Of a stretch of DNA of 64,000 bases, positions 10,472-21,618 are shown piece by piece. The stretch is from positions 434,001 to 498,000 of the forward strand of contig JAWZYV010019914.1 of the NCBI GenBank assembly GCA_038373885.1, written 5' to 3'. Numbering within the stretch: the stretch's first letter is position 1; each line of letters begins with the position of its first letter. The notes under the pieces are model-generated. The model was not told the origin of the DNA. It did no database searches and worked only from the letters and a program-made list of their open reading frames with translations. This DNA is from Cheiracanthium punctorium (lineage: Eukaryota; Arthropoda; Arachnida; Araneae; Cheiracanthiidae). Both the position numbers and the translations under genes were made by a program.

Positions 10472-11561
10472 CAGTGATGTCGCTAGACTTTGGATGAGAC
10501 GGGTCCTTGGGACCTAGGACTCCAAAATTTGCGGGTCCTTTTTTCCAAAAAGTGGGTCCTTATCGATATAAAAGCATTTGGTTAATTTCACGACTGATGT
10601 TATCATGTCTCACCCATTTTGGTGTGCTGATGCGTATGAATATCTTATTTATAAATAACCTAAAACTTATATTTCAAAAAATGAATAAATAAAATGAATT
10701 ATAATTAATCAAGAAAAATTTGTGACATGCATGTCATTTACTTTGCCTTCACGGCAAAGCCTTCCTGATGACGCCCTGAATCCTAATAATTAATAAATCC
10801 TAATAATAAAATCCCCTTTTGTATGTACAGTAAAAACCGGGAGAAAGGCTGCATCGGTAGAAATGTATAAGAAAGTAAAATGTACTCGCAGAACAGCCGC
10901 AACATCTTAAATTATTAAAACTACAGTAAAATACCATTCAAGCACCCCTTCATCTTATATTAATTAAAAAAAATAATTACTATGTATTAATAAATTTATC
11001 ACAAGGAAAATCGGAATATATTTGAGGAAGGAAAGGATATACAACAGTAAAATATGGAACCCCCCCCCCCCCCTTTTCTCTTCTAATTGTTGAAAATATT
11101 TATCGCTTCTATAGCTTATAGATTTCATTTCTAAATAATAATTGTCAGATTTATATCCCGGTAATATCCCGGGTAAAAGCAGAGTATAGGGGAAAACTCA
11201 CAATGCATCATGGGAAAGTGAACACTCCTATGCCTCCTTTCGACTAGGGATCTTTCTACCCTGCATTTTTCCCCCCATGTAGGGGAAGCGTTACTCCACA
11301 TTTGTGTGCATGTAAACAGGCCCACAAAGCCGTTCACGATGTCAATCTCCCCGAGTAAAACACGAGCAGTTTGTGTTTTACTAGAGATTTACCCAAAATT
11401 GGCAGTCTGAACGCACCCTCTCTCACCTCCCCCCCCCCTCAAAATTTTGCATGATGGAAATTACGCGTCCCGGGGGATGCGTTGTAACTTTTCTTTTGCG
11501 TCCCATCATCGATTTTTTGATTCATCGATTGACGCGTTATAGCGCGTAAACGGCATCACTG
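10472..11561. mobile_element. Non-autonomous DNA transposon, hAT-like ends, 6-bp duplication
   Basis: Terminal repeats CAGTGATGTCG (10472) and CGGCATCACTG (to 11561) are inverted, flanked by CTCTAT on both sides (10466-10471, 11562-11567). The uninterrupted tandem-array unit reads straight through this site, which supports the boundaries. The 1090-bp interior has GGGTCC repeats near 10500-10560, C-runs at about 11060 and 11430, and no transposase. CAGTG termini suggest hAT. A 6-bp duplication is shorter than the usual 8, so the superfamily is tentative. Confidence 0.7.
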
Positions 11562-12104
11562 CTCTATGTGTATCTCTGTAAGTACTGAACCGATTCCAAA
11601 ACTTTTTTCCACTGTTAGTAAGCTACTCTATTCTTGAGTATTATAGGCTAAAATTCATACATGTAGTGCAAATAGTTCCTTTACAGGAACACTCAAAATA
11701 ATTCTAATACGTTACGCTCTCTGGGTATCTCTGTAACTATAAAACCGATTCTAAAACTTTTTCGCTAAGAAAAAGCTGCACTATTCATGATTAACGTAGG
11801 CTAAAATTCATGCTATAGCATAAATATTTCTTTCACAAGAACAATAAAAACAGTTAGCAAATACTGTTGTAAATGTATTCGCCAAATGCCTGAAAAAAAA
11901 TCTAAATTTAGTAACTCTGCTTACTCTCTTATTTTAAATGAAGTATACTACCACGCATTATACTTCATATAAAATAAGTAAAAAGCAAATAATATTTAAA
12001 TGCAGTTTCTTTTGTCGCAAACATATGTGTTATTCACACATGCTTCATTTCTTTTGGGACCTAACTTTAAAGCCGACGCGGACGAAGTCTCGGGTAGCAG
12101 CTAG

Positions 12105-12215
12105 TTTTGAAATAAATATCACTTATTGTTCACTGTTCTCGCTCTCTCTGCTTGCTGAGTTTCAACACTTTCTGGCCACTCCTTATGGGTGTTGCATTTT
12201 CAATGTTGGACAGTG
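12105..12215 (+). mobile_element. Tc1 family B 3'-terminal fragment
   Basis: This is a close reverse-complement match to 59826-59940. Shared landmarks are ATCACTTATTGTTCACTG, CTGAGTTTCAACA and CTGGCCACTCCTTATGG. It ends in the inverted terminal repeat, seen in reverse as CACTGTCCAACATTGAAAAT. It begins directly after the Helitron end, at the point where the related copy reads ATCA|TTTTG, so the Helitron probably inserted into this Tc1. Confidence 0.7.
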
Positions 12216-12378
12216 TGTGTTGCTGTAATTATGAAAATAGTATTATTTCATAAAATTGTAATCAAGACTGTCTTAAATGAATTTTTGGTCCCTAGACAGA
12301 TCTGTTTTCTGTAATAATATTTAGCTCTGTTGTATTATTATTATTCAAAAATGAAATGTGTATCGAGAAAGGCATTCA

Positions 12379-12658
12379 CCGTTTAACTGCTATCCATCAA
12401 AATCCTCATACACCCTCCAATAAAAGTATTCGAGCAAGAGAGAAATTTCCTATTTTAGATTTGCGAAAAATAATTTTTGAAAATGCACAACTTAATAGAA
12501 ATATGGAATGTCATATTTATGCATAGCCTAACTCATATTCTATGATAAATAATTTTTAATATACGAAACCAACGTAGGAAATTTCTCTCTTGCTCGAATG
12601 CTTCTTTTGGAGGGTGTACATTCCAAAAGTGCAATAGCACTGCATAGCAGTCAAACGG
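12379..12658. mobile_element. MITE with long inverted repeats and TTAA-type site
   Basis: About 90-bp arms at 12379-12470 and 12570-12658 are inverted. They start CCGTTTRACTGCTAT and share CACCCTCCAA and CGAGCAAGAGAGAAATTTCC. The right flank is TTAA (12659-12662) and the left is the decayed TTCA (12375-12378). This resembles a piggyBac-type non-autonomous element. A second, dissected copy lies at 28441-29880. Confidence 0.65.
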
Positions 12659-12662
12659 TTAA

Positions 12663-14129
12663 GTACCTGGATAATTAATTGTTCAATGTGACTTCATGTT
12701 GCGACAACAGAATATTTAAATGAATTAAAATAATTTTATTTCATGTATTATTTTTTGGTTATCAGTATAATCCTTGCAAACTTTCTGTATTTACTGGAAC
12801 ATTTTAAAACTACGTATTCTATTTATTTATCCGTGCAAGTTTTAAATGCTGGTTACGTGATTATTTTGTTATTAAACTATTATGAATATTTCTTATATTA
12901 TCTATTAGCAATTAATGTTTTAAATGATTCATTTTTATAAAACTTTATAAATCCTTTAATGTCATACTTTTAATATGTTCAAACTCTTGAAGCATTGTTC
13001 AGGCATGAAAGAGTTCCGCTTTTAAGCGGAAATCTGCTTTTTTCAATGTCTTTGAGGCTGTTTCTGAGATAGATGCAAAACTGTCGAGAAATTGCGACCG
13101 AAAAATGTGGGGTGGGGAGCGGAGCAAACGAACACCATTTTTCTCCTTCACAGTAAACCATGCAGTAAACAGAGATGCGTTCCTAAGCCTACACATCGTA
13201 TCTATCACCCTAAATTATTGGTGCAGCGGAATGGAGAAAGGCGTAACTTGTGCCAATCGGCCGAATGACGATCGCTCAGGTTGAAAATAGGTCATGCCTT
13301 ACTGTTGAAATCGCACGGGGAAATTGCCAAAGTTGAATTACGGGATGACTGATAACGGCTGTTATGTGAACAACTTCTACTGCTACTTTTATTTGTCGTG
13401 TGTTTGGAATTGTACCGCACACGCTCTGAAATGCATGTGGGAAATTGCGTTCTTCGTTCATCAGTTTGTGAAGATGATCTTTTGTTAGTTAATCAAGATA
13501 ACATTATAAATATGGATATTAATTTAAACAATGAGATAAAGTTTGCTAAGTAGATGCGAGCGAAAAAAAAAAAAAATTAAATTCGAGTGGTTGAATAAAT
13601 CTATTAAAGTCAAACTACCGGCAAAAGTTATGGATGATGAAGAAGAAATATAAATAAAAGTAGGGGATATATATATATGCAATATAGATTTAGTAATAAT
13701 TAGAGGTTATTTTATGAGAATTTAATGACATTACGTTTTACGACTCAACGTAAAAGTGTAGCAGTTAATGTTTCGTAGATGTATTAAATTAGTAACATGT
13801 CTTCTGACCTTGAGTTATAAGCCAAGAGCAAGCTGCGTTTAGTTTATTATTTTGCATCAAAATTTGAAGTATTAGGTTGAATTAAGTGTGCTTGGAGTTT
13901 AGCAAGAATATAATATTTGATTACTTAATTATTATTGGGGGGGGGGGGTGTCGGGATTGATTTTTATCCCTCTCGACACTGGTTTAGGAATGTCCTGATT
14001 TTAGGTTCAGAAAAAATGGTCACTTTAATAATAATAAATAAATGAATAAAATCAAAACTGCAATATTGAAAAAAAAAAAAAGAAAGTTTTTGAAAGCATT
14101 TTGTTTTCAACTCTTTTTAATGTATTTTT
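12663..14129. other. No confident gene; mixed repeats
   Basis: At 12990-13480 there is a GC-richer insert with overlapping short frames on the minus strand but no recognised domain. Minor items are an A-run at 13563-13576, TA repeats near 13670, and a G-run at 13938-13948 followed by a hairpin-like GTGTCGGGA/TCTCGACAC pair. If the gene spans 5.7-19.4 kb, this is intron. Confidence 0.5.
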
Positions 14130-15414
14130 ATCATGCAGGGATGCTACACCTGCGACATTTGCGACAAACTGAGACAAAACCGCCGGCCTGCGCCATTTTG
14201 CGACATTCGGTACGATTTTGGCCGTATCTGCGCAATTCTGCGCCAAAACAGCGAACATGAGTAATTTTGAATCTAACTAACGGGAGCGCGCACCGCGCGA
14301 CCACGTGTTGAGAGTTGTGCCGAACATTCCGGTCCTCAAAATAAACCTCCGGCCGGTATTGGAGAAAGAAAAGCTCCCGGTGTAAAGGCAGGGTGCGTAG
14401 CGACTTGAAAAGTGCTTAAAAGGTGCTTGATTTTAAAAATTGTTTTCAAGCACTCTTGAAAGTGCTTATTTTTTTCATAAATTCCCTTAAGGTGCTTGAA
14501 TTTGTAAGGAAGTGCTTATTTTTTCTGAGCTTCCGGCAGAAACCTTTATAAACACTACGCCGCTAACGAAAAAAACTTTTTCCCTCCCATCCCATGCTTA
14601 TTCATCTTTAAAACGGAAGAGCGTGCCTAAAAGCGGGTGCAGGTGGTTCACTGTTGACCATGACATGACAATAGTAATGCTGACTCACATTTGCTGGCAT
14701 AAGAGCCAGTCCGGGCTTGATTGTTCTTAAACTACTGAATATCAACCAAAACTAGTCTGTTGCACCCGATGCGAGTTTAATCATTCTACCCCCCCCCCCC
14801 CCCACAAAAAAAAATTCATCTATAAGTTATGTTTTTTCGCCGTGTGGCTTTGCGCCTTCTGAAGCAGCACTTTATCGAATAAACACTGCCTTTATGCTAT
14901 TATTACGGTAGAAAATCAACTACGAGTAACTGGCGAACTCGAGAAACGCTGAGTGCTTTAAAATAAATCCCTATGTTATGAATATCAAAAGTAATAAATT
15001 AATAGAAACATGGAGTTGTCGCACAACATTCAAAGCTTAAAACAAACAATTTGCTGAAGCACGCTCACTACGTAATCAACAGCTGGCCGTCCATGAAAAA
15101 AAAAAATTGTTTGACTGGAGCCTCCTCATCGGCTCGCTTCCGAACTTTTTGCGAATGCAAGAAGTTTTTTACATGTTATTTATTTATTTCCAGAAATTCG
15201 CCTTTGTGAATATAAAAATTCATATGTTTTATATGAAATCGGTCACTGATTAATTCGAAAATGGAAATCGTAAGCTTCGTAAAATAGCGGTAAATACTTT
15301 AAAACATTATATGGGAAGAGGGATAAAAGGAGATATTTTTACCATTTATCTCAAATTTTACCAAATAATTCCATTTATTACCATTTATCTCCCCTCCCCC
15401 TTCCTCCCGAAATA

Positions 15415-16822
15415 CACTGCTGGCCATCGTAAATGCAACACCCTGAAGGAAGCATGCAAATAATATGAAATTTACAACATGCATTACTGAGGTGAGATAT
15501 GCAAATGATTAGAATTTCAGCGCAGACGCACATCAAGCGCGCCTGTGGCGCCACCTCAAAGCGCTATTTAAGGCTTGGAGATTTCGACGGTTTCAAGTAC
15601 AGCAATTGTGTTTTTCTTGCTTTTTTTTCAAAAAAACGATAAATTATGCCTCGTAGGAAACAACGATCATCTTTTGATCAAGTATCCGAGTTTGACAGAG
15701 GAAGGATAGTGGCATACCGAGATTGTGGGTTATCTTTCAGGGAAATCGGTCGTCGTATTGGACGAAACCAAACAACTGTGATGCGGATATGTGATCGTTG
15801 GGTGCAGGAGGGTACGACGGACAGACGTGATCGACCGCATCGACCTCAGTGCACCACGTCACGTGATGACAGGCAGATTGTACGCATGGCAGTGACGGAC
15901 CGCTCAGTCACATCACGAACCATATCACAGCAGATTCAGTCTGTAACGCATCATCCAGTGTCTGCGCGTACCATTCGACGTCGTTTACAGCAGAATGGTC
16001 TGTCCGCAAGACGTCCGTTGCTTTGTCTACCTCTGACGCGGAACCACAGACGTCTCCGCCGCCAATGGTGCGATGAAAGAAGGATGTGGACGACAGAATG
16101 GAATGAAATTCTCTTTACTGACGAGTCACGCTTCTGTATGCAACACCACGACGGTCGGATTCGAGTCTGGAGACACCGTGGAGAGAGGATGCTGAACAGC
16201 TGCATTATGCACCGTCACACTGGTCCTGCACCGGGTATTATGGTATGGGGCGGTATCGGATATCTCTCTCGCACTCCTCTAGTACGCATTGCCGGTACTT
16301 TAACCAGCCAGCGCTACATCTCCGAGGTGTTGGAGCCAGTTGTCCTTTCTTACCTTCAGGGCTTGCCAACAGCCATATTTCAGCAGGATAATGCACGGCC
16401 ACACGTGGCACGCATTGTCCAAGGGTTCTTCGTCAATCACCAGATTGAATTGCTTCCCTGGCCGGCGCGCTCTCCGGATCTTTCGCCGATAGAAAACATG
16501 TGGTCCATGGTTGCTCAACGACTGACCCAGAGTTCATCCCCAGCTGTCACACCAGATCAACTTTGGCAACGTGTGGAAGCTGCTTGGTCTGCTGTACCCC
16601 AAGAACACATTCAAAGTCTCTTTGAATCAATGCCGAGGCGTGTGGCAGCTGTGATCTCCAACAACGGCGGCTACTCTGGGTACTGATTTTGGCAGGAACC
16701 ACGCTTCATAGAATGCTGTAAATTTAATCATTTGTTACTTGGTCAACATGTTATCTACACAATAAATTTTGTTGTGATATCTCTTGTTTTTCTTGGTGTT
16801 GCAATTTGGGTGGCCAGCAGTG
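15415..16822 (+). mobile_element. Complete Tc1/mariner element (family A)
   Basis: This is a 1408-bp element flanked by TA on both sides (15413-15414 and 16823-16824). Inverted ends begin CACTGCTGGCCA and share GCAACACC about 20 bp in (left 15415-15442; right to 16822). It carries one uninterrupted transposase gene with a short leader. It is inserted inside the hAT-like element at 14136-17490. Intact ends plus intact gene suggest a recent insertion that could still be mobile. Confidence 0.95.
15646..16686 (+). CDS. Tc1 transposase, DD34E, full length
   Basis: The 346-residue transposase cuts and rejoins the element at its inverted repeats. Residues about 12-56 form a first helix-turn-helix (FREIGRRIGRNQTTVMRI). 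Residues about 70-125 form a second one (SARTIRRRLQQNGLS), with basic stretches between. The catalytic domain shows D159 in LFTDESRF, D248 in FQQDNARPH and E283 in SPIENMW, with 34 residues between the last two, the Tc1 signature. A glycine-rich WGGIGY motif lies at about 201-206. The length fits the family (about 340-350). The start at 15646 is the first ATG after the left terminal region and the stop is at 16686. No frameshift or stop was seen, unlike every other transposase here. Confidence 0.97.
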   Translation: MPRRKQRSSFDQVSEFDRGRIVAYRDCGLSFREIGRRIGRNQTTVMRICDRWVQEGTTDRRDRPHRPQCTTSRDDRQIVRMAVTDRSVTSRTISQQIQSVTHHPVSARTIRRRLQQNGLSARRPLLCLPLTRNHRRLRRQWCDERRMWTTEWNEILFTDESRFCMQHHDGRIRVWRHRGERMLNSCIMHRHTGPAPGIMVWGGIGYLSRTPLVRIAGTLTSQRYISEVLEPVVLSYLQGLPTAIFQQDNARPHVARIVQGFFVNHQIELLPWPARSPDLSPIENMWSMVAQRLTQSSSPAVTPDQLWQRVEAAWSAVPQEHIQSLFESMPRRVAAVISNNGGYSGY

Positions 16823-17496
16823 TATATCTCAGTGCGATGCTTCTTTTTTTTGGGGGGGGGGGGGGGGAGGGGGAAGAGATCGTGGATGCGGCGTTTCTTC
16901 CATAAATTACGGTAGTAATTTTGAAATTTACCTATTCATACTTGTCAATTTATGTGCTTTCAGTTTGAAGGTTGCACCTTTTCACCGATTTTTACGATTT
17001 TACGCGAAACTGCCGTTTTTTTTACGCTTTCCCCCACGTATTTTTACGATTTTACGTGAAACTCCCGTTTTTTTTACATTTCCACCGATTTTTACGATTT
17101 TACGCAAGACTTTTTAAATTTGGCATCTTAATAATAATTTCATAGAAACCAAACATGTGTAAAATGCAGTTGCAATTGTTATGATTTCAGACTTGCTCCA
17201 CTTAAAAATGAGGTGGCCACCCAAAAAATTCAGGCCATTGCAAAAGAGCTTGGAGAAGCTGAAAGGGGAAACAGATTTAAAAATTTTCTTCTAGAGATAA
17301 ACTGAAATAAAATAAATAAAATTAGTTGAAAGAAACAAACTTGGAAAAAAAAAAAAAAAAAAAAAAAAACGAATTTTAGTTGAGACATACAGAGACAAAA
17401 AGGAATTTTAATTGAGACAAACTGAGACAAAAAGGGATTTTGATTGAGACGATGCTGAGACAAACTGGGGTTTCAGCTGTAGCATCCCTGATCATG

Positions 17497-18991
17497 TATA
17501 GAAAATGGGGGGGAAATTTTGTACTATCGTTTTTTAAGAATGGAGTTATATATTACTGGAAGTAAATTACTGTACAAAAGCAGTTGTTTTTCAATTTTTA
17601 AGAATTTGGTTACCTTTTTTTCCACCATAAATTGACCCTTCTTATAAGAATATAGTGTACTGGCTGGTGAGAAAATGTATACATGCATATATATATATAT
17701 ATATATATACATACATATGTATTATATCTACACATAAGTATATATATATATAATTTTTTTTTCACGTTAAATTTTGTATTCGGGTAGAGTTCAGCTTTTT
17801 TGATCAGCTTGCACTTTCATGCCTGATTGTTAGTTTAAAAGTGCTATCTTTTGTTTAGCTAGTCATTTGAAGGTGAATAAAAAAATTGAATTTATTAGAA
17901 AATTTATCTCACTTTTACATACTACATGTATGAATACATGTGTTAGCCCTGTCGTGCATATTACCTGAATTCCCCCTAGTCTTGTCATTGTTCTGTAATC
18001 TAAAACTTTCTTTTTAAACCTAAAATAAGCTCAAGAGCATTCTAAAATAATCATAAAAATAAACCCTAGACGTAACAGTTAAAACCTGTATGCTGCCGTA
18101 TTTTTTTGCGATTGGCACTTATCATTTCTAATTAAAATGAACTTAGTCTGAAATACTACCTAGAATACTTATTAAACGTTCCCTGCATTTGCATTATTTT
18201 CCAAGCTTATTTACTATCATATTATGGAATAACTTTCTTTTCCCGTGACATGCAGTTATGATATAGTCACTTTTCCCGCTGGCTATAGTGTAGAAAAAAT
18301 GTATTTGTGCTGATAATAGCTTATGTGAAGTGTAAGGTGAACTTGTTCAAGTATTGCAATCTGGATTGTTGAATGTTTCATAGCTGTATAATATTGCTTT
18401 TGACTGCATTCAACATTACCATCTATAGGTGAGCATCACTATTTTTGCTTCAAACTTTTTCTGCTTTAAAACTCTGCTACTGTGTTAAAGTATGAGAATA
18501 AACCCCAAGACATGCGAGAACTTAATGTACAAGTGTTTAAAAGAAGTTCCAGTTTTAAACTTTTACTCACATGCCCTATCAACATGTGTACATGTATATC
18601 ATTTAAATGTTTATTTTATGATGTCATGTATAAACTTTAAAATGCTTTTGTAGAAAGTAACAAGAAGTAACATGAGTTGATGTTTTAGCTTTTAATTAAA
18701 TCGCTGAAACAAAAACCGAATTGCTATTTTGCAAATTATTTTAATTACACATAAAATCTTGTTAACACTGCAGTGGTCATATAGGTTACAATAAATTTGA
18801 GAGGGAGAATGTAGAAACAATAACATTATCATAATCACTCTACTGAAAATATTTTTAAAGCTGGCTCAGTTGGGAAAAATATCTTACCTTGTAAGTGGTC
18901 AATTGCATAATAAAATAACATAGAGGCCATTTTCAAAGATTTTTATTTTTGGATCTTCATTCATCAGAAAGCTTTTTTTTTTCCTTTGCAG
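17497..18991 (+). other. Probable intron; TA microsatellites
   Basis: No coding evidence. TA-rich microsatellites lie at about 17690-17712 and 17740-17752. The right end is a good acceptor, a long T-run (18972-18982) then CCTTTGCAG at 18991. A possible 21-nt microexon (18869-18889, before GTAAGTGG) was considered and not called. Confidence 0.5.
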
Positions 18992-19381
18992 CATACTGCA
19001 AGTGACAAGCAGGGACAACAGCAACAACCAAGACCACAGCAGCAGCCACAGCAAATACCGCAACAAAGACCACAATTCCAGTTTCAGAGACCAGCTGGAG
19101 TGCAGCAAACATATGGCAGAGGACAAGTTCCTCCGGGTATGCTGCCTAGAGGATTTTTTGTATATGCACGAAATAGGCTTTCAGCTAGTATGAATCAAGC
19201 ACAATATCCAGCATATACTTATTCCAGAGCTGCCACTAATGCACACACACAAAATACAAATGCAAAACCAACATCTGGTCCTGTAATTACTGAAGTAGAT
19301 GAAAATGCCCCAGCTTCAGACTTTGATGATACTCCAAAAGTTGTAGGTCAGTCATCTGTTACTATTGAAGAAATCACTTAA
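18992..19381 (+). CDS. Terminal coding exon of an unrecognised Gln/Pro-rich protein
   Basis: The exon opens after the acceptor TTTTTTTTTCCTTTGCAG and runs 129 codons to TAA at 19379-19381. The N-terminal third is Gln/Pro-rich (QGQQQQPRPQQQPQQIPQQ). The middle has RGFFVYARNRLSAS and a Tyr/Ala-rich stretch. The C-terminus is acidic and ends VVGQSSVTIEEIT. It looks like a disordered tail of a nuclear or RNA-related protein, but that is only an impression; no domain was recognised. Codon use and lack of any transposon feature argue for a host gene. Phase 0 at the acceptor is compatible with the small exons at 5751 and 5956. Confidence 0.75.
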   Translation, partial: HTASDKQGQQQQPRPQQQPQQIPQQRPQFQFQRPAGVQQTYGRGQVPPGMLPRGFFVYARNRLSASMNQAQYPAYTYSRAATNAHTQNTNAKPTSGPVITEVDENAPASDFDDTPKVVGQSSVTIEEIT

Positions 19382-19890
19382 ATTTGGATGTATATCTTTG
19401 TACATATTCAGTTTATAAGCCAAATTTTTAAGTAAAGAAACCCATCTTTGTGTAATTTCTCTGTCATTTGGGCAGTTTTAAACTTTTTGCATACACAATT
19501 CAAGATTATTCCCAGATTCTTATTCTCCAGTTCTGAAAATCTCTACCGGAATGATAAAATTTCATCAAAACAGCATCATCTGAATCTTCAAAGGTATTTA
19601 TTATTTGTGTATGTATTATCAGCTTTCACATGAAGATTAATGATTTTGTACAAGTTCACAAATTTTCATGGTGTTTGCAATTTCTGCTTAGTTAATTAAA
19701 ATAATAATGTTACTCGGAAATAATTGAATGAACTGATGATGCAACTGATGGAAATGAAATGAAAAAACTGACTGTATGTATATGAAAGAGCTGAAGCACT
19801 TCAGAAAAAGAGACTATTTCTTGCTACTGAATGTCATATTTTAATCTCTGTATGTATAAAAAAGGCAATAAAAGTAGCTTTTCATTTTTA
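19382..19890 (+). other. 3' UTR of the Gln/Pro-rich gene
   Basis: AT-rich sequence follows the stop codon with no transposon features and runs to the polyadenylation signal at 19867. A second AATAAA occurs at 20221, so a longer UTR is possible. Confidence 0.55.
19867..19872 (+). terminator. Polyadenylation signal AATAAA
   Basis: A canonical AATAAA lies 485 nt after the stop codon, followed by T-rich and GT-rich sequence (TTATGTGTATGTTTTG at about 19893-19908), the usual downstream element. An alternative AATAAA is at 20221. Confidence 0.6.
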
Positions 19891-19909
19891 TTCCTTATGT
19901 GTATGTTTT

Positions 19910-21380
19910 GATTTATGAAAGGCAAAATCTCTTTCCTTCTATTTGACATTTTATATATAAAAGTTTAACACTTATTTTTCTTAACCCGTAAAAGTAGGTA
20001 TTAAGTTTAATCATTTAAACAGCAAAGAGGGAGTACAAGTTACAAATCATCATTTTTTGTGGATATTTGGCTCATAAATTAAGCAACCATTGACACAAAA
20101 TGTTTGTCCCACTATTCGGGCATTCTCAAGCAATCATATATTAAACATTTGAGAATCAGGATAAGTAGTACTTGAAATATTTCGAACTGTGGTGCATGAT
20201 TGATAAATATATGTCTGCTTAATAAAAGTTTTTGAGTTCAACTGCCACCTGAGACAGTGTTTTTCCTTCCATTATCTCATTTAAAAGACATTAACACTGG
20301 GTTTAATCAGTATTTACAGTGCCAACAAAAAGTAAGTCAACATTTTAATTTGGCAGTGATACGGTTGATAGTTAAATTGCGGGCAAAACACTATTACATG
20401 TTTATATGCAAATGCATGTGTGGATAAGGATCTGCTAATTTGGAATACTGGGAAGTTTTTTGAAATATACAGGATTGCCAGTGGTCAAGAAAACTAAAAC
20501 ACCTGAAACTAAGAACTTTACAGAATATTTGTAATCCAAAATAATTTTACTTTAACAGAAAAAATGAGGGAAATTTATCTAGTCTGCATTTATAAATTAA
20601 TTTTACATTTGCTGTTAAGTCTAGAAAAAAATGAAAACAGGTGCACAAAAGTATCGGATATGGTAGAATTTTTTCTTCTTTTTTTCAAAAAGGACTTCTT
20701 TATTTTATTTTACTGAGGAAAGGATGAAAAAAGCTTATTCAACCTAAACAGAATGTACAGTGATGCAAAATGTTATCCTAAAGCACTATTTTATTTTCCC
20801 TTTTTTAACTAGACCCTTAGGAAAGAAAGAAAGTTTTCAGCACCTATATCGAATCATATTTGAGCATTTTTAAAACCCTGAATATTTCAAAAAAACCTCC
20901 AAGTATTCCAAACTAATTGAATGATCATCCACACTCACTTTTCCATTAAAACATGCTATAGGTTTTTTTTTTTTTTTTTTTTTTTAATTTAACTGTCAAC
21001 ATTATTACTGCAAAATTGAAATTGAATTTTTTTTTCAGCGGCTCTGTAAAATTAATTTTAATGGATATTTCATTTCATGTGAAATATTAGTGTAATAATT
21101 TGTTTGTAAAATATCTCTTATATTTTATATGATAGTTCTCTAATATGCAAATGTTAACAGATCGCTTTTCATATAGAGATAAAATATAGTAAAATAATAC
21201 AAAGTATTCATGCTAAATAGCCAGACTCTGTTATCCTGATACTCTCAGGACATAATATGAGTTTGGTACATAAATATGACTGTGTCAGACATTTGAAAAT
21301 TTTTAGGATGTCTCTTCACAAGCTTTACTATACACTGTAATAAATGATAAACATCTACCAATTAAGAAACAACAAAATTT
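19910..21380. other. No gene seen
   Basis: AT-rich intergenic sequence with a T-run at about 20959-20985. No transposon ends were recognised. Confidence 0.55.
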
Positions 21381-21618
21381 TTTTTTTATTTGTTGTGAGA
21401 AACAAGAAAAATTTGGAAATTCTTTTCTATATGCAATAGCTTTTGAGATGTGTTTTAGAAAAACTTGCGAATTTTTGGAAAATGCTTCTTTTTATCCCAA
21501 TTTTTAACCGATTTTGTGTTATAGCTCTTCAGTCATCAGTTTTACAGCAATTGTTTTTGAAGCAAAGTTGTAGAGTATTCAATTACCTTCAAAATAAGTT
21601 ATTATTTGTATGTTTAAA
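21381..21618 (+). repeat. Unclassified repeat P, left half
   Basis: Homologous to 23880-24060 (landmarks AAAATGCTTCTTTTT, TATAGCTCTTCA, AAGTTGTAGA). It is split from its right half (23539-23760) by the Helitron at 21619-23538. Confidence 0.65.

Larger units (their letters stand above)
9950..12104 (+). mobile_element. Helitron-like element with internal tandem array, disrupted
   Basis: The right end reads GGGTAGCAGCTAG with CTAG at 12101-12104, preceded by a short CCGA...TCGG hairpin and followed by T, as in Helitrons (CTRR end, insertion between A and T). Inside are imperfect tandem units of about 170-190 bp (landmarks: AAACCGATTCTAAAACTT, then TTCTTTTACAGGAACACTCA, then ATTCTAATGCATT) at roughly 9950-10160, 10390-10470 and 11562-11860. 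A SINE and a DNA transposon split the array. The left end was not located. The ORF at 11938-12228 only runs across the junction. Confidence 0.6.
14136..17490. mobile_element. hAT-like non-autonomous element hosting a Tc1
   Basis: Inverted ends CAGGGATGCTACA (14136-14148) and its complement finishing at 17490 are flanked by ATCATG on both sides (14130-14135, 17491-17496). Removing the nested Tc1 leaves about 1.95 kb. The left interior carries repeated GCGACA/GAGACAAA words and AAGTGCTTG repeats (14400-14520). The right interior carries three TTTTTACGATTTTACG repeats (16990-17105), an A-run (17345-17370) and GAGACAAACTGAGACAAA repeats, like hAT subterminal repeats. No transposase remains. CAGGG ends favour hAT; the 6-bp duplication is atypical. 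Confidence 0.65.

Noticed and set aside
18869..18889. Possible 21-nt microexon ending at GTAAGTGG, 100 bp before the terminal exon
   Set aside because: The donor looks good but the acceptor (GCTGGCTCAG) lacks a pyrimidine tract, and the peptide gives no support.
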